This document shows positions 35,421 to 45,345 of a stretch of DNA of 64,000 nt, in pieces; positions within the stretch are counted from its first letter, which is position 1, and each line of letters opens with the position of its first letter. This DNA comes from Rosellinia necatrix. Taxonomy: Eukaryota; Ascomycota; Sordariomycetes; Xylariales; Xylariaceae. The stretch spans positions 372,001 through 436,000 of the forward strand of contig JAGYVD010000003.1 of NCBI GenBank assembly GCA_021209875.1, given 5' to 3'. The position numbers and the translations under genes were made by a program. The notes below the pieces were generated by a model that was not told where the DNA came from, did no database searches, and saw only the letters and a program-made list of their open reading frames with translations.

Positions 35421-38352
35421 GTGTAGAGGCCGCGTTGCTGTGTTGGTTGCTTGGTCATCGCTCTTAGGCGGGCGCTACGGGTGGTCGTGGGGGGATGAGA
35501 ACGGAATCAGGAGGAAGATGACAACTGCGCCGACAAGGCATCGGATAGCCCGCCAGTCTATGTAGCAACAAACATGTCCTTTACATGAAGTACCGGTAGC
35601 TAGTAAAGAACCCAAAATTTGCCTCAAAGTCCTCATTAACGCGTTGGGCTTCCCGAAACAAGACTTATAGTTGCAGGGATTCCTCACAGACCCGAGGATT
35701 GCCTCTTGTTAGGTCGAGTTGGCCACCGCCTCGTACGCAGCGAGCTAGACCGCTCATGTGTAATCCAACTACCTCATGTGTATTGGTTCATGCTCACGTT
35801 TAACCATCCATACTATCCGCATTGTTTTCGTGCTCATCTCTGATCATTACATAACCCTACCTTCTTCAGCATTGGATGGTAAATGTGAGTGATTGTATTT
35901 GCCTAACTAGCAGGAAACTATCCCAACTAGTGACGCCAGTCATCCGCCAGAGTCACACATCTCAATACGACTTTAACGCGTGATAATGGGATTGATCTGC
36001 TTCAGGTCGGCAACCGTTTTCCTTTTTGTACGACAGTTTACCCTATTGCTACCAACGTGAAGTGCTCATAGTCGGTAGTCCAGACCGCAGTTCGGAGTCA
36101 ACCAAGATATCCAAGCACTAGGTAGCATAGAATAACATAAGCCATGTTAACAAACCGACGCTCAAATGAAATTGAGATGCATCGCTCTACAAGAGTAGAA
36201 TAGGGAAGGGCTGTCATTTGCTAGCTTAATTTGCAGTCACGTTTCTATACTTCACTTCCTAATATCTTTAAAGATCTCCTAGTTGCATCTAGGAAGTACC
36301 TAACTACACTAATCATATAGAAACATTACTGATAATCTAGTTGAGCCTAGAAGTACATTATGCTACATATAACATTTCGGGTATCTGCTGTCATTCTTGT
36401 GAACTGATCTAGGTTTGTATGCATTACTTAGCGAAAATCGACCTTGTTAACAGCTTCCATTGTCAACATGCTCCCGATGAAGGACAAAACATAACCGCCC
36501 AACACCCGACCCTTATTGATTAATATAACTAAGTGCTTCGTATACTTAATGAGTCCCAAGGTATGCGTATAGCTTTGCTTCGGAATTCGAATCTCACGCA
36601 GGTGTATTCAATTAAGGGTGAGGGTGGCGGCACAACATGCTAACCCACATTGAATTGTTTAGATGTAAACCGACTTTTTGCCGGTGTAGTAGAGCGAGCT
36701 GCACCGTTTTCAACGTGTACTCATGGCATTGAACCTGAGTAAAGCTAGCTGTATTGAACTTTGCCAATTCCCTGGGCTTCATAGGCCTGGCTTTGATACA
36801 TATGTAAAGTAAAACATGATGCTGAGTTAATAAAATAAGATAAAACAGTCACCGAAGTAGTACTCTCTCTTACTAGCATAGTGTGCGGTAAAACGTATTA
36901 TCATGTACCTCGCCTCATGACCAAAATTATTGAGGGGGTAAGATTTCGGACGGCCTATCACGTAGCGCAAGAACAGGGCGAGGTGCGGTGCTCTGTAGCA
37001 ATTACTACCATGTGGTGTAATTTATAAAGTCCTAGTGTGGTATTGGGTGCAATTTGTACACTTTAGATTGATTATTGTATCTGTATGCGCTGGGATCACG
37101 CTCGGGCAATACCACCGCGGCAGCTATCACGGCGCACTATCTTATGTGATACTAACGAACACGTGTCCCATGGATCTGAAACGCAAACGTGTATACTCGG
37201 TCTGAGATGGAGCTGTGTTATTCGTGACACCCATAGCAAGGGATCTCATGGCCCGTCCTACGATTGATTTATACGTCAATTTACATACCCCCGATTTCCC
37301 CTCTTGCAGCCCAAGAATGAAACTTAACTAATGTCTGCTAGTCACAGAGCTCATGATTAGCCCGTTTTGATTCGCCGCGGACGCCGCAAACTAGTCGGGT
37401 GATCTAGTACTCATCGATATCACCAAGTATTGAGGTATTTCATCCCTTGAGTAAAAGCCTCCCTATAAAGCTACACATAAAAAAAAAGATCATATATTCT
37501 ACGGCTCCCTTTTCTCTTTATGAATATTTTTTTCTTTTTTAAAAAAAAAAAAATATTCATAAAAATTGTCATCATTAAAATATTCGTTTCATTCCCATCA
37601 ATCAAACAGGTTACCCTCCGTTGACTCACGCTGGGCGAGGGTTCAGCTAACCAGCCTCGTTACTCCGTTTCACATAATTTACGTGATACACATAGCTTCA
37701 CCACTTGTTGCTTTAGAAAACCAACATGCGTCATTTTTCGAAACTCATGATATAATGTACCTTAGGTCTCTAATGATTTGGTCCTACTAAAGGTCAATAG
37801 TATACTGGCACGCAAATATCCATATTTCATGAGTTTCCAAGATACGGATTAATCGATTTATGGACATGGTTCACCAATCCGCCCCGACATACTAGATAGA
37901 ATTCTGCATCTGAGGGGACTGTTCTGGGTTTTATCTTGTTATCAAGACTATTTTGTGTCTTTTTTTGCGTCCGTTATGTATCTCATATAGGTTCTGTGCA
38001 ATGTTATGATTTGCTACCAATGTCGGGCATCCTTCTACAATGTCAGACAACTTTTACACCCCCCTAAACATTGTATCACAAGGTCTAACAGAATTAAGTG
38101 TCGTCCCTTACATTAAATGGCTCGGTAAGGTAGTATTATGTATCTTTTCGATATCGATATTGTTCCTATAAATAAACCCTCTTAATATGATGTATGTACG
38201 GAGGCCAAAATCTCTCCTCGTGGAATTAGTTCATTCTAATATCTAGAAGAAATCGTGGCATCTCACGAATAAAGTGTCAGTTTGGACCGCTTCCCTGCCG
38301 AGGATATTGAACTTAACGTGGCAGCTAGGATTAAATTTTACACGCACTCAAA
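35421..38352. other. AT-rich gene desert
   Basis: About 2.9 kb with stops in all frames, homopolymer runs and a strong A/T palindrome (see 37517-37563). No gene, transposase motif or terminal repeat could be supported. Confidence 0.55.
37517..37563. repeat. A/T-rich inverted repeat (hairpin)
   Basis: Perfect 17-bp arms (37517-37533 and 37547-37563, core ATGAATATTTTTTT and its complement) around a 13-bp spacer. Transcribed, it would form a hairpin. No ORF is attached. Confidence 0.85.
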
Positions 38353-39438
38353 ATGCCGGCGTCGGCCCCGGCCACCGTCGCCCACGCTATCGAAGGGCTT
38401 GGTAAATGGCATTTAGCCTCTGAGGGTATGATGATAGAATACATCAAAAAGCCCACCCTCGTCTACATATCTTTCTGGGACGATGATAGCCTCAACGCTC
38501 ACGCCTCGCGTTCGCCCCCACCTGAACAGAAATATGGGGGGGTACCAGTCTATGGTATTGATTGCATTGTAGAAAACTACGAAACCGCCTTTGCTCCTCT
38601 TCTTGCCGATAAAAGGGCTAAGAGGCTATACGAAAAGTATCGGGCTCCGCGGTCGCCAAAAACGAAATCCGGAGGGGTCTTATCGTTATATCCTCGACAT
38701 GAGATTCGAAACGGCGTGGAGGTGCCAATTGATTATCACTTCCTCGAAAACTTCCATGTGATTAATTTCAGAAATGCTTGGAAAATAGACCCTTGGCTTG
38801 AGTCTGCTGCGAATCCTCTTCACGACTATAATGGACGACACGGCGAAGAATGGTGGCCAAACCTTGTGGTCCGTCTGGACGATATTTGGAACACGGTTCG
38901 GGACTACGAACTCAAAGCCGAGAACCATACCCAGGCTCGGGGGTTGTTTGAAGAACGCTTTGGTATATTGGCGAGCAACAGAGTTAGGCTCCAAGATTAC
39001 CTGATCTTAGTCGATCGGAAGGAAGACAACGAGCGTGTCAAGGAAGATTTCTCGTGTTTTGAACATGATCAGGACCACACGCAAAACTCCAAACTACTGC
39101 AATGCATCAAAAGCTACGATCTTGATAAAAAGCTACCTACCGACCTCACATCGGCATCCATGGAAGACCTCAGGGGCCGGTCGTCCCATGCTATCCGTAT
39201 CGAGGAGCTTATCAAGACTTGGCAAAACTATGACTTGATGTCAAGAAACGCATACTTCGTGAGGTGGAAGAGGAATGATGAGCTTAGGAGGGAGGCCGGG
39301 GATTTGGATAGGCGGCTTCACTCGTCTCATAGGAGCGGTACCAGATCAGGGCAGGCATTTACTGATTCACTGCATCGACTACCGGTTCGTGGATTCCGTA
39401 GAGCATATGATGCCTACAGAGCGGCAAGAAATCGATAG
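38353..39438 (+). CDS. Hypothetical protein, unknown family
   Basis: An uninterrupted 361-codon frame starting aaaATGCC in an AT-rich setting. The product looks like a real soluble protein: mixed charge, Trp/Tyr-rich strands and helices (YHFLENFHVINFRNAW, DIWNTVRDYELKAENHTQ), a central acidic helix (DRKEDNERVKEDFSCFEHDQD), and an Arg-rich C-terminus. No signal peptide or membrane segment. I do not recognise the family. Its isolation in gene-poor DNA fits a lineage-specific accessory gene. The length without stops makes a chance frame unlikely. Confidence 0.7.
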   Translation: MPASAPATVAHAIEGLGKWHLASEGMMIEYIKKPTLVYISFWDDDSLNAHASRSPPPEQKYGGVPVYGIDCIVENYETAFAPLLADKRAKRLYEKYRAPRSPKTKSGGVLSLYPRHEIRNGVEVPIDYHFLENFHVINFRNAWKIDPWLESAANPLHDYNGRHGEEWWPNLVVRLDDIWNTVRDYELKAENHTQARGLFEERFGILASNRVRLQDYLILVDRKEDNERVKEDFSCFEHDQDHTQNSKLLQCIKSYDLDKKLPTDLTSASMEDLRGRSSHAIRIEELIKTWQNYDLMSRNAYFVRWKRNDELRREAGDLDRRLHSSHRSGTRSGQAFTDSLHRLPVRGFRRAYDAYRAARNR

Positions 39439-40729
39439 CGAGAGTGCGAATGATGGAGAATAGAGGTGGCCTTGTGCCGATCATCGTGAGCAAATTCATG
39501 TTCACCCGCTTCATATCAATTCCTATTGACACAGAGGGATGAGAATATGTTTACTCTTCGTTGTTCTGTTATCTTGTTAACACGTGATAATGTAACAAGA
39601 ACGTGGCCTCTCGGTCATCGGAAACTCACTAGATAAGTACTCAGTTATTCTTACGCGGAATATAACACTAGCGGACAGTTGTCTGTAACTATCTTGGATA
39701 TACCGAAAGCTATGTTCTCATGCTTCACGACCTGTATAATTGTGCACGTCTCAGTTTTGGTCGGACAAAGAGACCCCTTCTGAAGGAACCGAATGCCTTG
39801 AGAGAGCCGAGTCTCCCGGCCTGGGTATCATTCAATACCTGGGAATACGAGCTAGTTAATAGGGGAAAAACTACATCGATCGTGATCGAAGTTTTAAGCG
39901 GTGAAACGAGTTAATTTTAGGCAATATCATCATCCGCGGCTTCTCTTGTGTCTTGCTATTTCAAAGTCGTACTTGTTAACGCAACGCCCACCGGGAGTGC
40001 GATAGTGTGATAATACGGGTCAAGGGTGATAAGCCACCTGGTCCCGGTGCGCATGAGCAGAAAGAGTGTCTGTCACCAAAGTATGTAACCATCATGAAAC
40101 TATAATTGTTCCTTGTAATGCTCTGCTCTATTACCTTATTGCCGACCCTATTTTCGTCTGGCGATTCGGACGGACATGCCACTACGAGAGAGGCCACTAG
40201 CGCCAACGACCGACCACCTGCTTGCTAAGACACAGTTCAGCTAGATAGGCTGATGCTATGTCTAGGGCATATTCTTCATAGTTCCCGAGATGGCGTCATT
40301 TGTCGAAGCGACGGGACATCGGTTTTAGCCAGGCACGATTTGCCCAATGCAGGGCGATCGTCCGGGACAGATTGGCACGGTTCCGAGATGCCCTTGCACC
40401 CCTCCACATGTGCCCCCTACTAGTGGCCCAGGATAGATTGCTCGGAACGTCATCTCCTTATTTACCTATTTCCCGAGATGCGCGCCAGTCGTCTTCCTAC
40501 CCGTGCGCAAATGAAGCGCGCCGGGTCGTCGGGTAACAGCTCTCCCCCCGTCGGGCCGCGATGGCTTCACGACCGCTTTCACGACAAAAAGCCAAACTTC
40601 CCCAAGCCGGCCATGGAAGTTGTTGCTCTGTCGTTCCGCCATCAGAACAGAACACTAGCTCCAGCGAACGAACTACATACATACCTACCTACGTCGGACT
40701 CGGCCGCAGCACCAATCAACATCAGCACG
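39439..40729. other. Intergenic region upstream of GH131 gene
   Basis: About 1.3 kb with no supported gene. A TACCTACCTA motif lies at about 40682-40692, just before the GH131 start. Confidence 0.5.
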
Positions 40730-41862
40730 ATGGTTTCGAGCACCCTCCTCGGCGGCATCCTGGCGGCCGCGACGCTCTCCTTCGCGCTGCCGCCGCCGTC
40801 GCCGCCCGAGAGGCGCGGGGCGGGGACGATCAAGTGCCCGGTGGTGCTGAACGGGCTGGTGGGGGCGTCGCTGACGCCGGCGGACTTCGACTCGTACGCG
40901 ACGAGCCCGTTCAACCCGGACTACGTGCGCGGCGGCGAGAAGTTCAGCCAGACGCTGCGGTTCCCGGCGGTGGCGGCGAGCTCGCGCTTCGACAACGCGA
41001 GCACCAAGGCGGTCGAGGTGACCATCAACGACCGCTCCATCTTCCAGGCGCAGAACGGCTTCCGCCGCGCCGGCCTCCAGATCCAGGGCGACACCAACGA
41101 GGGCGGGCCCGGGACGACTGGCATTCGGACGCTGCACTTCAGCGTCAAGCAGGACCCCCAGAGGAGGCTGAACCTGACGCATGAGTACCTGGTAAGTCGT
41201 CCGTCCCGGATGGCGCCTGGGGGGTTTGGTGGCCGGGTCGTTATGTGAAATAAACGGCCGTTGCATCGCATCCGGGGGGCTGACGAGAGTCGCGGTGTCA
41301 AGAACGTCTGGCACGAGACCGCCGACTACAGCGCCAACCAGTTCAACTTCCAGACGGGCACTCTGATTGGGCGGAACAGCGACAAGAACACGTTCAAGGT
41401 GCTCAACCGGCAGAACACGGAGGTCTGGTCGACGCCGATCGACGAGACGGTGTGGCAGAACTTTGCCATCACCCTGGACTTCAACAAGAAGTAAGCCCAA
41501 TACAGATATAACCCCCCTCCCCTCCTCCCTTTGAACCATGCACGTGAAACCATGAAACCACTAAGCGCGTGAACACACGCCCAACCACATGCCACGACGG
41601 GTAGCTAACATCCCTCGCCGCCAAACCTAAAAGCACGCTGCAGGTCTACTACTCGAAGGGCGACGAGCCGCTGAGGTCCGTGACGTCGGCGCTGTCCAAC
41701 AACAACGCCGGCGGCGGGCAGTACCAGATCGGCATCCTGAAGAAGCCGACGGGCACCTCCGACGTCGTGAACGGGGGCTACCAGGAGAAGAACCTCGACG
41801 AGGGCCAGATCTACGGCGGCCTATTTCTCGAGGATGGCGCCAACGGCTGCATCTCGCTGTAA
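40730..41862 (+). CDS. Glycoside hydrolase family 131 (secreted beta-glucanase)
   Basis: Three exons, 40730-41191, 41303-41490 and 41634-41862 (879 nt, 292 aa). A cleavable signal peptide is seen (about residues 1-20, LLGGILAAATLSFA). The mature protein has the GH131 pattern: CPVVLNGLV, DFDSYATSPFNPDYV, GFRRAGLQIQ, TTGIRTLHFSVKQDPQRRLNLTHEY, then WHETADYSANQF and the C-terminal VYYSKGDEPLRSVTSALSN and IYGGLFLEDG blocks. GH131 enzymes cleave beta-1,3, beta-1,6 and beta-1,4 glucans and help fungi break down plant or fungal walls. I see no carbohydrate-binding module. The second intron is placed by codon phase (AAG AA|C ACG), not at the nearer CAG, which would break the frame. Exon 1 is strongly GC-rich. 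Confidence 0.9.
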
Positions 41863-42761
41863 AAAAAAAAGGGGAAAGGCCCGCCCAATTGTGGTCGCCC
41901 CTAGCTGTTCGCTGGAGCCGTGGCGCGGATTGGGAATTATCTCGTCGTTGCATGTCGAGTATATAGACGAGTGATCGGCAAACACCCTGTTATAGCAAGA
42001 CGACGTCTCGATGCGGAACTTGTAGCGGGCCCTTGACCCGGACCAACTCAACCGCACAGAGGGGATACGGGTTGGACGCCAGGAAAATGAAGAGGAGAAA
42101 AGAAATACACATTGATCTGTAATGCTAAGTTCTGTGCCGATTCTCAAGTGCTAAGATGCGCCCGGTGAATAATGCCTCTCCTTTATAGAAAATGGACACC
42201 ATTAAATCATGGAGAAAAGATAATCGGGGTCTGATGGGAGCGCAGTACCAAGACTAACATGTTTAGGGGGAGTGAAACAATATGATTAATCACTGGAAAA
42301 TATATTGTATATAAATCCATATCGAAGGTAACGTATATATATATATATATATAACTATAACTATGAATATATCCAATGCCTTTAATATACAACCAAGAGT
42401 TCCCATATACCACCCATCCACCTATATCCCGGGATTTCACGATACCACTTTATCCCTCGCACTAATTCAAGTGTAAAAACTTTGTTTAGTAAAGGATACA
42501 TCCTACTTACAAGTTCTAACTCTTAAAATCAGCGCAAGCGATAAAACTTACCCTTTCAGAGTGTTGAACCCGCAAAACCTACCATGCAAGCAAATGAAAC
42601 TGACCCTTCCAAGAATGCAGCGCTCGCAAAACCTACCGTGTCAAAAAAAAAAAAAAAAAAAAAAATACCTTCCCGAAGGGGAGGGGAAGGTTGGGGGGAT
42701 TATCCTTCCCGAACCGTAACTGCTGTCAGTTTGAGCTTCGAAGAAGCCGCTAATATGGGAC
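41863..42761. other. Convergent intergenic region with repeats
   Basis: About 0.9 kb between convergent genes. It contains a (TA)n tract (42331-42354), a 23-A run (42643-42665) and imperfect direct copies of a roughly 33-bp sequence ending cgcaaaacctacc (42551-42583 and 42604-42637). No gene. Confidence 0.6.
42551..42637. repeat. Imperfect direct repeat, about 53-bp period
   Basis: Two diverged copies, each starting cccttt/cccttc and ending cgcaaaacctacc, with a weaker third copy just upstream (gataaaacttacc, about 42538-42552). Confidence 0.55.
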
Positions 42762-44522
42762 TTACTCTTGTTTTAATTTTTTCATCCGTCTAGTTTGGCT
42801 GGGCAAAGTAGAGCGTTCGTCGAAAGGGAAAGGGTGATACAAGTCTTCGAAGGCAGACGGGAGGGAGGCGAGTCCAATCTGTTCCATGGAGAGAACCGAG
42901 AGCCGGTTAGAGGGGGCCGCGACTTTCTTCTCCTCATCCTCTTCGGGACGAGTTGTCGGCGACGACGCATTGGGAGGGGCTTCGGGCGATGGGATCCCGG
43001 GAAGAGCTGCTGGAGGCTGGTTGCCAGGCAGGGGCAGGGTTGTCGGCGGCTGGCTTCCGGGCAGCTCGTAGATCAGCGACACGTCCCCTGGTAGCTCAAA
43101 TATCATCGGTTGGGGGAGCCCAGTCTGAGAATTCGGTTGTTGTCGGCCGCTGCAGCTCATTTCCCCTTCCTTCATGTCTGGGGCGACCCACTTCTGAACC
43201 CTTTGCTCGTCGTTGCGCTCGTCGTGAAGGGAGAAGAGAGAGTCGGGTGAATAGAACCGCCAGTCTTGTTGGGGGTATGCATTGTTCGATAGGAGATTAA
43301 GAAAATGAGGGTCGTCAATTTTCTGTCCCGGCGCCGGCCTTATCACTAGCCCTTCCTCGAAGGAAAACGATGAGGATTTGGATGATGATGCAAGTGTGCT
43401 GTTGACAGAGCTTTGGTCATAGATGTATGGGGCCGCGCGCTCGGCGGAGCTTAGTGGAAGGGAGAAGTTCCTAAGCCTGGTGTTAATATCTGAGCCTGGT
43501 GTGCTTTTGCTTTGTGGGGAGGGCGGCGGGGCTGAGGGGGAAGACTTACCTTTGTCACGGTGGAGGAACAACTCGGCGCGGGCCATGAGCCTCTCTTCTT
43601 CTCTATCGTATTCGGCGTCTCGGATTTCGTTCTCGTTCTTTGACGGGGAAGCCAGGGTTGAAGGCTGTGTGCTTTCGCTGCCCCCGCAAGACTTCAAAAA
43701 CTTTTCCATGCGCTCACACCATGATGTTGCCGAGGATGGTGTTGGTGGGGGAGTAGCAGGAGTGACGGGAGTAGTGGATGGAGTAGCGGAATTGGGCTGC
43801 TCTCCCCATCTCCCCCCCATTTTCACGTCTCCTGTGGGTGCTTTCTGGACCTTGAGGACTCTGAAGCCGGACTGAGGTTTCCGGCCCGCTTTCACGAGGC
43901 GGTCGTGAAGACCACGCTCCAGACGTGCTTGCGCCCGACTAAGGAGTGAGACTTGTCTCTGGCGCGGTTGGTCGGCTACCCAAGCGCCGTATGCTGTGCT
44001 TGGTGACTGCTGCTTGCTGTACCGACGGCCGAGAGGGGGGGTTAGTGGCTGTGTAGGGATTTGGGCCGGTGCAAGGGGTTGGAAATGTGACCACCGCTTC
44101 GGCGCCGATGAAAACTCACTGCTAGTATTACTCTGATGGCTCACCGGGGAGCAAACTCTGCCGTCAAAAGATTCGCCGCTAAAGCGCCGTGAACGGCCAC
44201 CGGGTGTCAGGATGGTGGGATGGCGGGGAAAGCTAGGCGACGCGCTGGCGGCTCGCAACTGGTCTGCACGAATTCCTTGAGGGGTGTACGGTCGGCTAAG
44301 CCACGAGCTCCTCGGCGAGACTGCCTGCTGGGCCGCATGTTCCCTCGTCCCGGGACTGGGTGGCGGCTCTCGATAGCGTACCCAGGCCGACCGATCATCA
44401 GGGTAGTTTGGATGAGTGGCAGCGGGCCTGTCGCGGATGCTGGTCACCTCGCAGGATTGTCCTGAGAGATGGCCAAGGGTTGTGAGTCGGGGTGGACTCT
44501 CTTGTTGGTTAGTTGTAATCAT
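42762..44522 (-). CDS. Disordered Ser/Pro-rich protein, function unknown
   Basis: Open frame of 586 codons from ATG 44522; an upstream in-frame ATG at 44678 would add 52 residues but reads like untranslated leader. Most of the product is low complexity: Ser/Pro/Arg-rich with phospho-site-like SP and TP motifs. One block looks conserved and structured: SRAQARLERGLHDRLVKAGRKPQSGFRVLKVQK (about residues 205-240), followed by a Thr/Pro run and SWCERMEKFLKSCGG. A second acidic helix (DAEYDREEERLMARAELFLHRD) follows. The C-terminus is basic (RRMKKLKQE). I do not recognise a named family; the pattern is common in uncharacterised conserved fungal proteins. No membrane or signal sequence. Confidence 0.75.
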   Translation of the reverse strand: MITTNQQESPPRLTTLGHLSGQSCEVTSIRDRPAATHPNYPDDRSAWVRYREPPPSPGTREHAAQQAVSPRSSWLSRPYTPQGIRADQLRAASASPSFPRHPTILTPGGRSRRFSGESFDGRVCSPVSHQSNTSSEFSSAPKRWSHFQPLAPAQIPTQPLTPPLGRRYSKQQSPSTAYGAWVADQPRQRQVSLLSRAQARLERGLHDRLVKAGRKPQSGFRVLKVQKAPTGDVKMGGRWGEQPNSATPSTTPVTPATPPPTPSSATSWCERMEKFLKSCGGSESTQPSTLASPSKNENEIRDAEYDREEERLMARAELFLHRDKGKSSPSAPPPSPQSKSTPGSDINTRLRNFSLPLSSAERAAPYIYDQSSVNSTLASSSKSSSFSFEEGLVIRPAPGQKIDDPHFLNLLSNNAYPQQDWRFYSPDSLFSLHDERNDEQRVQKWVAPDMKEGEMSCSGRQQPNSQTGLPQPMIFELPGDVSLIYELPGSQPPTTLPLPGNQPPAALPGIPSPEAPPNASSPTTRPEEDEEKKVAAPSNRLSVLSMEQIGLASLPSAFEDLYHPFPFDERSTLPSQTRRMKKLKQE

Positions 44523-45345
44523 TGCGTGTGTGCGCGGCTGTGAGGAAGGCGCCGGAGGGTGAGTTCCGATGGAGGGTGGGTGGGTGGAATAGAAAGAGAA
44601 AGCGAAACTGGTATTGGTAGTATTAGGAGGGAGGTGAATATATAGTTCGACCTTCGTAAAAGGGGATTGGTGCAACAAAGGGATTAATAGAACGATGCGA
44701 TTGTTATCACAAGGAAATGAAAGCGATTGTGAATAATGCCGGGCAACGCGATGATTGTTAAAACAACAACCAGATTAAACACCGAATCCATTCTCTAGAT
44801 CTTGGCGTGTTCAGCAATACATTTTGGCCTTTTCCTTTGTTTGGAATCAACCCTGTAAAGCGATTGGGTATAATCAAAAGAGCAGTTAATGACGACAGGA
44901 CAAAGGCGACTCTTCAACTTTGCTATCTCAATTGGCCTGAGAACATGGGCCTCAACTCGAGCCATATAACTTCAACTCATATATTGGACTTATCCCGACG
45001 TGGACAATGAGTCCGTGGCTCAACTATGAAGCTAAGGGAGCAATACATGAGAGTAGTATGCGTGAGCGCTTACAGGCCAGTGATGCATGTTGCAGATAGA
45101 ATACTGTAGTATCGCGGTCACACTTACTAACGTGATTCGGGAAATCGTGTAGGGCTTGTCCACCTCTACATCTCGGGTCTCAGCCCGTAGATCGCCCAAT
45201 GCGCCGGTCTATGCAAAGCTGAAAACCATAATCCCTACCAACGCTCATCCGCTCGTGCTGCTCGTGTCGTCGTAGCATCATTAATATGCGTAAAAACGTG
45301 ATCCATGGCCTGCGTCCGGGGGGGTCGTAGCCATGATCGGTCACG
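44523..45345. other. Intergenic region upstream of the disordered-protein gene
   Basis: About 0.8 kb with no supported gene; it holds the promoter of the disordered-protein gene and the cullin 3' flank. Confidence 0.45.
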
